From the NCBI RefSeq assembly GCF_022458895.1, contig NZ_JAINFL010000007.1, positions 248,001-312,000 of the forward strand: a DNA stretch of 64,000 nucleotides, in the 5' to 3' direction. Positions 55,296-64,000 of the stretch are shown here, one piece after another; position 1 is the first letter of the stretch, and each line of letters opens with the position of its first letter. This DNA comes from Roseihalotalea indica (lineage in GTDB: Bacteria > Bacteroidota > Bacteroidia > Cytophagales > Cyclobacteriaceae). The notes under the pieces are model-generated. The model saw only the letters and a program-made list of their open reading frames with translations. It had not been told where the DNA came from and ran no database searches. A program made the position numbers and the translations under genes.

Positions 55296-55880
55296 ATGGA
55301 AACGCTAGCCGAACAATATCAGCAAGTCAGTAAACAGAAAAGCCGCATTCAGCGATATAACAAAGCCCTCAAGCAAGCACTGATTTTCAGCGGAGGGCTC
55401 ATTGTGCTGCTGCTGGGCTATCTGATCTTTATAGAACATTTTACCCCACTTTTTGGCCGTTGGCCCGAGGTGCAACAATCTTTACAGTCCGCTCAGGAAG
55501 AAAACCGCTATCTGAAAGCGCAAATGGACAGCCTGTACCGGGTGAATGATATGCTGTTAGAACTTTCACCTTACTATACGGGGGTATTCTATGAAGTGCA
55601 GATCGGAGCCTTTGAACACTTTGATCTGGCTAACTATAAAGATGATCTGGTAAAAATGAATATTGATTATAACGGACCGCTGGACCAGTACACCTTAGGC
55701 AAATTCCGGGATCTGAAGAAAGCACTGGCTTTTCAGAAAGATATCCAGCAGATGGGCATTCAGGATGCGTTTGTAGTCGCAAAAGTGGATGGAGAACGGG
55801 TGACCGTGAAGGAAGCATTGCGGGAAGCGAAACGTCTGCAACAGGGGCGGCAGGAAAGTTTGGAAAAAAACCCAACTTGA
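55296..55880 (+). CDS. Membrane-anchored protein with coiled coil and SPOR-like domain
   Basis: A 194-residue protein: a basic cytoplasmic N-terminus (about 1-28), one membrane helix (about 29-48, ALIFSGGLIVLLLGYLIFIE), a coiled-coil stretch (about 60-90) and a C-terminal domain (about 97-175; VFYEVQIGAFEHFD, then GPLDQYTLGKFRDLKKALAF, and DAFVVAKVDGERV) with the beta-alpha-beta pattern of SPOR domains, which bind denuded peptidoglycan. It is divergent from the trp leader. The role may be in cell division or envelope upkeep. SPOR domains are poorly conserved, so the domain call is moderate. Confidence 0.75.
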   Translation: METLAEQYQQVSKQKSRIQRYNKALKQALIFSGGLIVLLLGYLIFIEHFTPLFGRWPEVQQSLQSAQEENRYLKAQMDSLYRVNDMLLELSPYYTGVFYEVQIGAFEHFDLANYKDDLVKMNIDYNGPLDQYTLGKFRDLKKALAFQKDIQQMGIQDAFVVAKVDGERVTVKEALREAKRLQQGRQESLEKNPT

Positions 55881-56239
55881 GTCTGTCATGGTTTTACTAA
55901 ATCCCGAATTAAACAGGATTTGAGCTGTTACGCCATCGCAACCCTCCACTGTTAACATTTAGCAAGCTAAATGCCCTAAAGTAAATCCAGGGTGAGGCCC
56001 GGTTTTGGTGGCAAACTACGCTCGGTATGGTCTAAAGTGTTGGATTTAGAAAACAAAATTAGACCCAAGCGGGTAATCTTCAATATGGTAAAGAACATGC
56101 GCCTCTAGCAGCGCCTTTCTTGTGAATTCTTATCTGCGAATATACTACAAACTCAAGAAAGACTAAAATGATTCCACCTCCGATACTTACGTTTTTCTTA
56201 CAGTGACTTTCAGAAGAGAGCTAGCAATAATTACTAACG
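55881..56239. other. 359-bp intergenic region
   Basis: Lies between the SPOR-like gene and the 3' end of the toxin gene, which converges on it. A weak hairpin (AAATCC / GGATTT near 55900-55922) follows the SPOR-like gene without a T-run. Nothing else is recognised. Confidence 0.45.
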
Positions 56240-56737
56240 TTAGATCTTTGATATAGTCTCTTCTCCATGATGCGTTAAGATAGCATTTAATAAGTTAAGG
56301 GAGTAGTATCGGCTTTTCTTCAAAAAAAGTTGAAAGAGCGGATTCAAAGATGAAACTAGCCCTTTATCTCTTGCAACTGAAAGTAGGCCAATAGTGCCAA
56401 TACAATTCAGACCAAAATTTTCATCAATGTTTCGGGCTTTTCTGTCATCTATCAAGAGGAAGTCAGCCTGTAACTCTTTATAAAGTATCACCGCTTCAGA
56501 TTCCCCGTAATCCATCACGAAGGTGAGGTCGTTAAAACCTTTAATCTCTTGTTTTTTTTCCAAAAAGAAGGTCGATATCTTTTCGTAATGCTCAGCAGAC
56601 TTATTGTGGGTAATCTCATTCCAAACTCCTATAGGTATCCTGATACTATCAAACAAATGTTCTAATAGCTCAAGTTTATCAATAACAGCAAGAGAGAATT
56701 TTGGTCCTGAATCAGCAATGACTAGTCCGTTTTTCAT
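56240..56737 (-). CDS. PIN-like toxin, DUF3368 family
   Basis: A 165-residue protein with the PIN-like acidic residues of DUF3368: GLVIADSGPKFSLAVIDKLE at the N-terminus, YGESEAVILYKELQADFLLI in the middle, and DDRKARNIDENFGLNCIGTI, where Asp residues would bind metal for RNA cleavage. The gene starts one base after the stop of the UPF0175 gene on the same strand, the usual antitoxin-then-toxin order. The pair is probably a type II toxin-antitoxin module. Confidence 0.88.
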   Translation of the reverse strand: MKNGLVIADSGPKFSLAVIDKLELLEHLFDSIRIPIGVWNEITHNKSAEHYEKISTFFLEKKQEIKGFNDLTFVMDYGESEAVILYKELQADFLLIDDRKARNIDENFGLNCIGTIGLLSVARDKGLVSSLNPLFQLFLKKSRYYSLNLLNAILTHHGEETISKI

Positions 56738-56738
56738 A

Positions 56739-56999
56739 CTACTTTAGCTTTTCTCTATCTTGCATGACATCTTCAACAGAAAGGTTAGAAATAGGCACTT
56801 GATTCTCGGATAACACTGCTTCAAAATCCCACCGCGAGAGTCCGGCAATTTGAGCGGCTTTGCCGATGGTCACTTTCTTTAATTCATAGAGTCGGATGGC
56901 CAGGGAAAGTTTGATCTGTTGCTTTAATTCGCTTTCCGATCCATTTAATGTGAGTAATATATCCGAAGGTAAATCTACTGTTACAGATTGCCAGTTCAT
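56739..56999 (-). CDS. UPF0175-family antitoxin
   Basis: An 86-residue protein with the UPF0175 layout: VTVDLPSDILLTLNGSESEL, then LSLAIRLYELKKVTIGKAAQ with a predicted DNA-binding helix-turn-helix (AAQIAGLSRWDFEAVLSENQ). It would neutralise the DUF3368 toxin encoded one base downstream and repress their promoter, as is usual for such pairs. Confidence 0.88.
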   Translation of the reverse strand: MNWQSVTVDLPSDILLTLNGSESELKQQIKLSLAIRLYELKKVTIGKAAQIAGLSRWDFEAVLSENQVPISNLSVEDVMQDREKLK

Positions 57000-57117
57000 A
57001 TTTATGATTTATTATATGAAATATAAAACAGCAGCCAGGCTAATTTAGTGTCATGGCTTGGTGTTTTACCTAACATAATAAATCCCAATATAACACCTAC
57101 GATTCGCGAAATACGCC

Positions 57118-57147
57118 TTTGATTTCTTCGTTCTCTGTCTAATTTTG
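57118..57147 (+). promoter_or_regulatory. Promoter of the alpha-2-macroglobulin gene
   Basis: TTTG (57118-57121), an 18-nt spacer and TAATTTTG (57140-57147) fit the Bacteroidota consensus. Transcription would start about 25 nt before the ATG at 57178. Confidence 0.6.
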
Positions 57148-57177
57148 TGTTAGTTTACTGGGTAGCTATTAATCTTC

Positions 57178-60100
57178 ATGGACAAAGTTCGTGCGTTCTT
57201 GCACCATTTTTTTACAGAAATACAACAACGTTGGTTTCAGTTTACAGTACAACAACGGATTTGGTTCACCGCTATCGTGGCCGGATCAGTTTTTATCCTG
57301 GTGGCTATCATTGCTTACGTTTCATCGGATGATTTTTCTGGCTCCGAAACGGTAGATCCTGCCTATCAAGCCTATATTTCATCCTACAGTGCAGGAGTGC
57401 TTTCGGTAGAATCACCGGTGCGGGTCCGGTTGACCTATCCGGTGGCAGACAGTGCGCAGGTGGGGCAGTTGACGGATGATGACCTGTTTGAGTTTAATCC
57501 ATCGGTAGAGGGAGAGTCGTATTGGGTGGATCAGAGTACGATTGAATTTTTGCCAGAAACACCGTTGGCAGCCGGGCAGCGTTATCAGGTAAGATTTGAT
57601 CTGGAAGAAGTAATAGAAGTGCCGGATGCCTATGAGTCTTTTGAATTTGCCTTTCAGACCATTCAGCAAAACTATTCGGTAGAACTAGTCGGCCTTACTC
57701 CCGAAGAAGAAGGCGAATTTGTAAAGCAACAACTACAGGGTACTCTTTTAACGGCCGATGTAGCCGAAGCCACGGCGGTGGAGCGAATGCTCTCTGCCCG
57801 TCAGAATGATCAGGCCCTGGCCATTCAGTGGAACCACGCTACTGATCAGCGAAGCCATACGTTTATCGTGGAAAATATTGTTCGCCGTAACAGCGAAGCG
57901 CAGGTGGTGGTAGAAAGCACCGGTGAGCCGCTAACCCTAACCAAATCACAAACCTACGATGTGAATGTTCCTTCGCTGGAAACCTACGAATTGGTCAACT
58001 ACCGGGTAGTAGAGGAGCCAGAGCAGTACCTGGAACTGCGGTTTTCCGATCCTTTGCAATCCGAACAGGAGCTTGAAGGGCTCATCCAGCTTTCGGGTAA
58101 CTCAGAAGAGATACGCTACATCATCGAGAAAAACGTCATTAAAGCCTATCCGGCCAACCGCCTGTCCGGCCCTATTACCGTCATCGTCAACGAAGGTATT
58201 AAAAATGCTCGGGGCGATGCTTTTCCCTCTACCGTGGAGGTTGATGTGGAGTTTGAAGTTGTAAAACCAGCCGTACGGGTTGCCGACGCTGGCGTGATCT
58301 TGCCCACCACCAATGGAATGGTATTGCCTTTCGAAGCGGTCAATCTCAAAGCGGTAGATATTACCGTGGTACGAGTATTCGAAGAAAATGTGCCTCAGTT
58401 CTTTCAGGTGAACCAGTACGACGGAAAGCAGGAAATACGGCGGGTAGGCCGACCCGTAGTGCAGCAGGAAATTCCTCTGAACGGTTCGGGAGTGACCGAC
58501 CTGGGAAAATGGAACCGTTTCACGCTGGATCTGGAGAAAATTATTGAAGCTGAGCCCGGAGCTTTGTACCAGATTAATATCGGATTCCGGCAAAAGCACG
58601 CTGTGTATTCCTGCGGAGCAGGCGATGCCGATGAACTGGAAAGCAACCTCCCATCGGACGACGATTGGGGTGATCCGGATAAAATGTACTGGGAAAGTTA
58701 CGGAGACTATTACTACGCAACCAACTATAATTGGGAAGAGCGGGACAATCCCTGTTCGCCTTCGTACTACGGCGGGCGGCGCAACGTACAGAAAAACCTG
58801 CTGGTCTCGAACCTGGGCATGATTGCCAAAAAGGAAGATGGGCATCATTACCGCATCGGGGTCACCGACCTGCAAAGCACCGAGCCACAGTCCGGGGTTT
58901 CCATCAAACTGTATAGCCTTCAACATCAGCTTCTGGCCGAAGGCAGCACCGATGGTGACGGCTGGTGGGAGGTGGAAACCGAACGAAGCCCATTTCTGGC
59001 CGTGGCCGAAGAAGGAACAGAAAAAAGCTATCTGCGATTGGATGATGGCAATGCCTTATCATTGAGTAACTTTGATGTTTCCGGGCAGTCGGTAGAAGAA
59101 GGCATCAAAGGCTTTTTGTACGGTGACCGGGGCGTGTGGCGGCCCGGCGACTCGCTGCACATTAACTTTATTCTGGAAGATCAGACCGAACGGTTGCCCG
59201 AACATCATCCGGTCATCTTCGAGCTAAGCAACCCGCAGGGCCAGGTGGTTCAACGGATCGTTCGCACTGATGGCGTGGGTGATATCTATAACTTCAGCAC
59301 CGCCACCCCTTCCTCAGCCCCCACCGGTAACTGGAGTGCTCAGGTGCAGGTAGGCGGCGCGACCTTCACCAAAGCAATACGTATTGAAACCATCAAGCCC
59401 AACCGTCTTCGTGCTGATCTGGACTTTGGCACCCAGCGCCTCACTTCGCGTAATCGCGATGTAACGGCCGATCTTTCAGTAGCCTGGTTGAACGGAGCCA
59501 CCGCCCGGAATCTGCGAGCCCAGTATGAACTACTGCTGACCCCCCGCACCACTACCTTTAGTCAGTACCCCAACTATACTTTCGATGATCCGGCCCTGAC
59601 GTTTGAACGGGAACGGCGCGAAGTATTTGACGGGCGCGTTAATGAACAGGGCAATGCTTCGTTCCGGGTAGATTTGTCAACCGAAAGCCCGGTGCCCGGC
59701 ACCCTGAATGCCACTTTTAATGGGAAGGTATTTGAAGAAGGTGGTAATTTCAGTACTGACCAGCTTACCCTTCCTTACTATCCCTACAGCTCGTACGTTG
59801 GAATCCAGGTACCTGAAGGCGAAGGGTGGGGCGGAGCTTTAGCCACTAGCGAAAATCACACGATCAATCTGGTCGTGGTAGATGCCGATGGCAAAGCGGT
59901 AGACCGCGATGACCTGGAGGTAAAACTGTACAAACTGGACTGGCGCTGGTGGTGGGATCAATCTGATCGCTCATTAGCGCAATACGTGAATGATACCTAT
60001 CGCGAGCCGGTACAATCAGCTACCGTTGATGCAGAGAGTGGAAAAGCGCAGTGGGAATTATCAGTGAATGATGACGGTTGGGGCCGGTATTTATTGCGCG

Positions 60101-62826
60101 TTTGTGATCCCGAGTCGGGCCACTGCACCGGGCAGGTGATCTATCTGGACTCTCCGTATGCGCAGGAGGATCAGAGTCGTTCCGAAGGGGCTACTATGTT
60201 GTCATTTTCATCTGATAAGGATACGTATCAGGTGGGAGAAGAAGCCACGCTGTACCTACCGGGACAAAGCGGCAACCGAGCCTTGGTTAGTCTGGAAAAT
60301 GGGAGTCAGGTTTTAGAAACACACTGGGTGACGCTTGAAGGGGATTCCGTAGGCCAGCAAACGGATATGGAATTTACTTTTGAAGTGACCGAAGCCATGG
60401 TGCCTAATGTGTACGCGAATGTAACCCTGTTACAACCCCACGAGCAAACGACCAACGACCTGCCTATCCGCATGTATGGTGTCATTAACCTGGAGGTAGA
60501 GAATACCGAAACTCATCTGCAACCCGTCATCGGGCTACCTGAGAAGCTGGAGCCGGAGAGCGAAGTGACGCTACGCATCTCCGAAGCCAATGAACGCGAA
60601 ATGGCCTATACCGTGGCCGTTGTTGACGAAGGCCTGCTGGACATCACCAACTTTACGACTCCTGAACCCCACGACTATTTTTATGCCCGGGAAGCCCTGG
60701 GAGTGAAAACCTGGGATGTATACGACTATGTGATCGGGGCTTACGGAGGCGAACTGGAGCGCTTATTGTCGGTAGGCGGTGATCAGGAATTATCCAACAC
60801 TGGCGACCGGCAGGCGAATCGCTTCGAGCCGGTCGTAAAATTCCTCGGCCCATTTTATCTGGATGATGGGGACGTGAACGAGCATACTTTCAAAATGCCT
60901 AATTACGTGGGTTCGGTACGAGTGATGGTGGTGGGTGCTTACGAAGGAGCCTACGGAAGTGCTGATACTGCCGCTACGGTGAGCCAACCGCTAATGGTAC
61001 TGGGCACACTACCCCGGGTGCTGGGGCCGGGAGAAGAAGTGCGATTGCCGGTAAACGTTTTTGCCATGGATAACTCGGTGAAAGATGTGCGGGTGAGTGT
61101 AAATACCAATAACCTGCTGTCAAATCAGGCCGCTCGGAGCCAAGATATGTTTTTTCCCCGGCCGGGAGATAACTTGGTTGATTTTGCGCTGAAGACAGCT
61201 AACCAGGTGGGTATTGGGCAGGTGCAGATTGATGCAGCTGCCGGACCTAATCGGACATCTGACAGTATTGAATTGGATATTAGAAATCCTAATCCGCCGG
61301 TTACCCGGGCCATCAGTAGTCTGGTAAAGTCGGGGGATACCTGGAGTACTTCTTTTGAACCGGTGGGGATGGCTGGTACCAATCAGGCTACCCTGGAAGT
61401 GTCGAGCATCCCTCCGCTGAATTTGAGCAAACGTCTGGAGTATTTGACGCAATATCCGCACGGCTGTATCGAGCAGACGGTGTCAGCCGCGTTTCCACAA
61501 TTATATCTTAGCGCTATTGAAGAGCTGTCAGAAGATGAGCTGCGACGTATTGAGAACAATATCAAAGCCGCTATTCATCAGCTAAATACTTTTTTAACAA
61601 ATGAAGGAGCTTTTGCCTACTGGCCTGGTAGCCAAGATGCCGACGAATGGAGCACCAGCTATGCGGGGCATTTTCTGCTGGAAGCTCAGCGGCAAGGGTA
61701 TTCCGTACCTTCAGGGCTACTTCGCGCCTGGAGGGGATATCAACAGCGACGAGCCGTACAGTGGGGTGCTGGTTCCGGCTATGCCCGCGAGGATCTTATG
61801 CAGGCCTACCGACTTTACACCCTGGCACTAGCGGGAGAGCCTGCTCAGGGCGCTATGAATCGTTTGCGTGAAAAAGGTCAGCTTTCACTACCGGCCAAAT
61901 GGAGACTTGCTGCTGCCTATGCTCTGATTGAGCAACCAGAGGTGGCCCAACAGATGATTCGTGGGTTGGATAATGATATTCCCGACTATCAGGAAACCTA
62001 TGGAACGTTTGGCTCTGCTTATCGTGATGAAGCCATGATTTTGGAGACTCTTACGCTACTTGAGCAGCCGGAACAGGGACTGCGGTTATACGAACGTATC
62101 TCGTCAGCATTGAGTAATGAGTCACTTTGGATGAGTACACAGACGACAGCATTTTGTCTGGTAGCAGCGACTCAGTATGCTCAAACAGTAGCTACCGAAA
62201 AGGAGATTCAGTTCTCTTACCAGATTGCCGGAGGAGTACCTCAGGGAGAAATTCGTTCGGAGATGTCGTTGGTGCAACGACCATTAGAAATAGAGGAAGG
62301 GCGGCGGTACACTGCCCAGGTAACTAACGAAAGCGAAGGTGACCTTTACGCCCGTATTGTGCTACGAGGAATTCCGGACATCAATGAAGAAGAAACGCAG
62401 GAAAACGGATTACGCTTACAGGTACATTATAAAGGCATGAACGGTGAACCGGTAGAACCGGAAAACCTGCTTCAGGGTACTGATTTTCTGGCCGAAGTAA
62501 CAATCTATAATACTGGTACTCAGGGTAACCTTCAGCAGTTGGCTTTATCTCACATTATGCCTTCCGGTTGGGAGATTATTAATACTCGTCTGCAAGGTTC
62601 AACGGAATTCTATCAGCAGGATACCTATGAGCATCAGGATATTCGTGATGATCGGGTATATACCTATTTTGATCTTCCGGCCAATCAACGTAAGACATTT
62701 ACGGTAGTGCTGAACGCAGCGTATGCCGGACGTTTTTATCGGCCGGGCCTATACTGTGAAGCTATGTACGATCACACGATTAATGGCAGTACCGAAGGAG
62801 AATGGATAGAAGTAACGCAGCCGTAA
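57178..62826 (+). CDS. Alpha-2-macroglobulin-like protein with thioester motif (MG2/A2M, YfhM-like)
   Basis: A giant 1882-residue envelope protein. One N-terminal membrane helix (about 22-44, IWFTAIVAGSVFILVAIIAY) anchors it; no lipobox is seen. A chain of macroglobulin beta domains follows, with the MG2 region near 620-720 (GFLYGDRGVWRPGDSLHINF), the alpha-2-macroglobulin domain with VKFLGPFYLDDGDVNEHTFK near 1220, and the helical thioester domain with HGCIEQ (about 1427-1432), whose Cys and Gln form the reactive thioester. Such proteins trap invading proteases. In many bacteria the gene sits beside pbpC (penicillin-binding protein 1C); no pbpC is in the window. Confidence 0.93.
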   Translation: MDKVRAFLHHFFTEIQQRWFQFTVQQRIWFTAIVAGSVFILVAIIAYVSSDDFSGSETVDPAYQAYISSYSAGVLSVESPVRVRLTYPVADSAQVGQLTDDDLFEFNPSVEGESYWVDQSTIEFLPETPLAAGQRYQVRFDLEEVIEVPDAYESFEFAFQTIQQNYSVELVGLTPEEEGEFVKQQLQGTLLTADVAEATAVERMLSARQNDQALAIQWNHATDQRSHTFIVENIVRRNSEAQVVVESTGEPLTLTKSQTYDVNVPSLETYELVNYRVVEEPEQYLELRFSDPLQSEQELEGLIQLSGNSEEIRYIIEKNVIKAYPANRLSGPITVIVNEGIKNARGDAFPSTVEVDVEFEVVKPAVRVADAGVILPTTNGMVLPFEAVNLKAVDITVVRVFEENVPQFFQVNQYDGKQEIRRVGRPVVQQEIPLNGSGVTDLGKWNRFTLDLEKIIEAEPGALYQINIGFRQKHAVYSCGAGDADELESNLPSDDDWGDPDKMYWESYGDYYYATNYNWEERDNPCSPSYYGGRRNVQKNLLVSNLGMIAKKEDGHHYRIGVTDLQSTEPQSGVSIKLYSLQHQLLAEGSTDGDGWWEVETERSPFLAVAEEGTEKSYLRLDDGNALSLSNFDVSGQSVEEGIKGFLYGDRGVWRPGDSLHINFILEDQTERLPEHHPVIFELSNPQGQVVQRIVRTDGVGDIYNFSTATPSSAPTGNWSAQVQVGGATFTKAIRIETIKPNRLRADLDFGTQRLTSRNRDVTADLSVAWLNGATARNLRAQYELLLTPRTTTFSQYPNYTFDDPALTFERERREVFDGRVNEQGNASFRVDLSTESPVPGTLNATFNGKVFEEGGNFSTDQLTLPYYPYSSYVGIQVPEGEGWGGALATSENHTINLVVVDADGKAVDRDDLEVKLYKLDWRWWWDQSDRSLAQYVNDTYREPVQSATVDAESGKAQWELSVNDDGWGRYLLRVCDPESGHCTGQVIYLDSPYAQEDQSRSEGATMLSFSSDKDTYQVGEEATLYLPGQSGNRALVSLENGSQVLETHWVTLEGDSVGQQTDMEFTFEVTEAMVPNVYANVTLLQPHEQTTNDLPIRMYGVINLEVENTETHLQPVIGLPEKLEPESEVTLRISEANEREMAYTVAVVDEGLLDITNFTTPEPHDYFYAREALGVKTWDVYDYVIGAYGGELERLLSVGGDQELSNTGDRQANRFEPVVKFLGPFYLDDGDVNEHTFKMPNYVGSVRVMVVGAYEGAYGSADTAATVSQPLMVLGTLPRVLGPGEEVRLPVNVFAMDNSVKDVRVSVNTNNLLSNQAARSQDMFFPRPGDNLVDFALKTANQVGIGQVQIDAAAGPNRTSDSIELDIRNPNPPVTRAISSLVKSGDTWSTSFEPVGMAGTNQATLEVSSIPPLNLSKRLEYLTQYPHGCIEQTVSAAFPQLYLSAIEELSEDELRRIENNIKAAIHQLNTFLTNEGAFAYWPGSQDADEWSTSYAGHFLLEAQRQGYSVPSGLLRAWRGYQQRRAVQWGAGSGYAREDLMQAYRLYTLALAGEPAQGAMNRLREKGQLSLPAKWRLAAAYALIEQPEVAQQMIRGLDNDIPDYQETYGTFGSAYRDEAMILETLTLLEQPEQGLRLYERISSALSNESLWMSTQTTAFCLVAATQYAQTVATEKEIQFSYQIAGGVPQGEIRSEMSLVQRPLEIEEGRRYTAQVTNESEGDLYARIVLRGIPDINEEETQENGLRLQVHYKGMNGEPVEPENLLQGTDFLAEVTIYNTGTQGNLQQLALSHIMPSGWEIINTRLQGSTEFYQQDTYEHQDIRDDRVYTYFDLPANQRKTFTVVLNAAYAGRFYRPGLYCEAMYDHTINGSTEGEWIEVTQP

Positions 62827-63011
62827 GGGGATAGGTGCTAGGTTTTGGGGTTTGGAGCTGTGGCGTGGGGTATGTTTTTGATGGTTTCAGGTACTGATGT
62901 TTGAAGAGCCGGAAACTGTAGGTTGATACAGTGCATACGGACTAGCAAATTCCTAAAACCTAATTTTCAAAACCCAAAAACCCAAAAACCCAAGGGGTCA
63001 AAACAAAAAAA

Positions 63012-63033
63012 CCTGCTTCGTAATACGAGCAGG
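63012..63033. terminator. Probable bidirectional terminator after the macroglobulin gene
   Basis: CCTGC (63012-63016) and GCAGG (63029-63033) form the outer stem, with TCG/CGA continuing it inside. CTTTCC follows on the + strand and seven T follow on the - strand. The genes read toward it only on the + strand. Confidence 0.55.
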
Positions 63034-63055
63034 CTTTCCTAAAACTACCTAAACT

Positions 63056-63151
63056 ATGAGAAACAATTCTACACCTTCAGCGGCTACCACGAGATGGTTA
63101 CCGTTAACTGAAGACGAAACAAAGATGGAGTATACTAGCTTAATTGTATAA
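63056..63151 (+). CDS. Possible 31-residue peptide, unknown
   Basis: A short open frame, MRNNSTPSAATTRWLPLTED and onward to a TAA, directly after the hairpin and 87 nt before endonuclease V. It has no signal peptide or known family. It contains a single Trp codon and no run of any one amino acid, so it does not look like an attenuator peptide. It may be a chance frame. Confidence 0.2.
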   Translation: MRNNSTPSAATTRWLPLTEDETKMEYTSLIV

Positions 63152-63238
63152 TCGTTTACTAGCTTTGCCTTACTGATGTAAGTATTTTTCTATTCCTTGC
63201 ATTTTTTTAAGCACGCTCTACCCAAAAGACTTACTTTT

Positions 63239-63943
63239 ATGCCTCAAAACCTGCATTCATGGAACGTCAGCCCTGCTGAAGCGGTGAAAATTCAGCAAGA
63301 AGTTCGAAAAAAAGTACAACTTGAACCGATCACTGATGCTATTCAGTATGTGGCAGGTGCTGATATTTCGTTCGACCGTGGTTCTGATGTATTTCATGCG
63401 GGCTTCGTTGTTCTGAAGCTTCCTTCTTTAAAAGTTTGCGGTCACTCGTTGGTGACTACGCGTTCTACATTTCCGTACGTGCCAGGTCTGCTTTCTTTCC
63501 GAGAAATGCCAGCACTGCTCGAGGCTTGGGATCAGTTGCCAACTAAGCCCGATGTGGTGGTCTTAGACGGACATGGGATCGCCCATCCCCGGCGGTTGGG
63601 AATTGCTTCTCATTTCGGCGTGTGGATTGACCGGCCCACGATTGGTTGTGCCAAGAAACTTCTGGTGGGTATGCACGAAGCTTTGGCCCCGGAAGCAGGC
63701 TCCCATGCTCTCATCTACGACCGGCAGGAGATTATTGGTGTAGCACTACGCTCTCGTGATAATGTAAAACCTATCTATGTTTCACCGGGCCACCGTACCG
63801 ATCTGGAAAGTGCCCTGTCAGTAGTAAGCCTGTGCCTTACCCGTTTCCGTCTTCCCGAGGTCACGCGGCAAGCTCACCAGCTGGTTAATCAGTTGCGCAG
63901 AGGTGAGGTAGAACCAGGGTTGCGCATTTACGAGAACGGCTAA
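63239..63943 (+). CDS. nfi: Endonuclease V
   Basis: Cuts DNA or RNA one phosphodiester beyond deoxyinosine or inosine. The ATG at 63239 gives 234 residues; a TTG at 63197 would add 14. Signature segments: YVAGADISFDRGSDVF with the catalytic Asp, PYVPGLLSFREMPALLEAWD with the PYIPG-like wedge, VVVLDGHGIAHPRRLGIASH with Asp and His, and DRPTIGCAKKLLVG. The C-terminal region contains YVSPGHRTDLESALSVVS. The protein is full length and stands alone. Confidence 0.95.
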   Translation: MPQNLHSWNVSPAEAVKIQQEVRKKVQLEPITDAIQYVAGADISFDRGSDVFHAGFVVLKLPSLKVCGHSLVTTRSTFPYVPGLLSFREMPALLEAWDQLPTKPDVVVLDGHGIAHPRRLGIASHFGVWIDRPTIGCAKKLLVGMHEALAPEAGSHALIYDRQEIIGVALRSRDNVKPIYVSPGHRTDLESALSVVSLCLTRFRLPEVTRQAHQLVNQLRRGEVEPGLRIYENG

Positions 63944-64000
63944 TTCTTGGTAATCTGCTCTGATTTTTCTGGTCAATCTGTTATTTTCACTAAACTCAAC

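Larger units (their letters stand above)
62827..63238 (+). other. 412-bp intergenic region with repeats, hairpin and a tiny frame
   Basis: Contains a low-complexity CCCAAAAA tandem (about 2.4 copies near 62973-62991), a hairpin at 63012-63033 and a 31-codon open frame at 63056-63151 (both listed separately). No larger gene is visible. Confidence 0.5.

Noticed and set aside
62973..62991. CCCAAAAA tandem as a regulatory repeat
   Set aside because: Only about 2.4 copies in an A/C-rich stretch; it looks like slippage.
63056..63151. Attenuator-like leader peptide before endonuclease V
   Set aside because: The short frame has one Trp and no repeated regulatory codons, the hairpin comes before rather than after it, and endonuclease V is not a biosynthetic gene.

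Overview
The window looks like chromosomal DNA of a marine or soil-type Bacteroidota, most likely order Cytophagales. The support is SusC/SusD pairs, FecI/FecR-type sigma and anti-sigma genes, lipoprotein glycoside hydrolases, Bacteroidota-type promoters (TTTG, about 19 nt, TAnnTTTG) and few Shine-Dalgarno-like sites. I see no tRNA, rRNA, CRISPR array, phage or intact insertion sequence.

Region 1 (1-5900, + strand) is a xylan degradation cluster: the tail of an esterase, a GH10 xylanase lipoprotein, a protein with two esterase domains, a GH43 beta-xylosidase/arabinofuranosidase, and the clear remains of a second GH43 gene. Region 2 (5863-9160) holds a GMC dehydrogenase with a Tat-signal small subunit on the - strand, and a sensor kinase that has lost its ATPase domain.

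Region 3 (9369-29330) is a complete L-rhamnose locus. A divergent AraC regulator is followed by a + strand run: aldolase/lactaldehyde dehydrogenase fusion, isomerase, kinase, FMN L-lactate dehydrogenase and an NCS1-family permease. Next come an ECF sigma factor, a FecR anti-sigma factor, an STN-domain SusC receptor, SusD, a type-B carboxylesterase and a GH78 alpha-L-rhamnosidase. Together they would release rhamnose outside the cell, import it and carry it to DHAP and pyruvate.

Region 4 (29973-37728) is a siderophore-type uptake operon like XusABC: TonB-dependent receptor, DUF4374 lipoprotein, DUF4198-like protein, two small membrane proteins and a PepSY membrane protein. The broken remains of a paralogous receptor lie directly upstream.

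Region 5 (38030-55230) is mostly - strand and carries tryptophan genes in two blocks: trpE-trpG-(four-helix-bundle gene)-trpD-aat and trpC-trpF. Between them lie two sensor systems, a cupin, a DUF5602-like lipoprotein, and an arginine deiminase plus CtlX citrulline hydrolase pair. The strongest new observation is upstream of trpE: a full transcription attenuator encoding a 25-residue leader peptide with three consecutive Trp codons, alternative hairpins and a terminator. It starts from a consensus Bacteroidota promoter whose spacer contains a perfect palindrome.

Region 6 (55296-63943) has a SPOR-like membrane protein, a UPF0175/DUF3368 toxin-antitoxin pair, a giant alpha-2-macroglobulin-like protein and endonuclease V.
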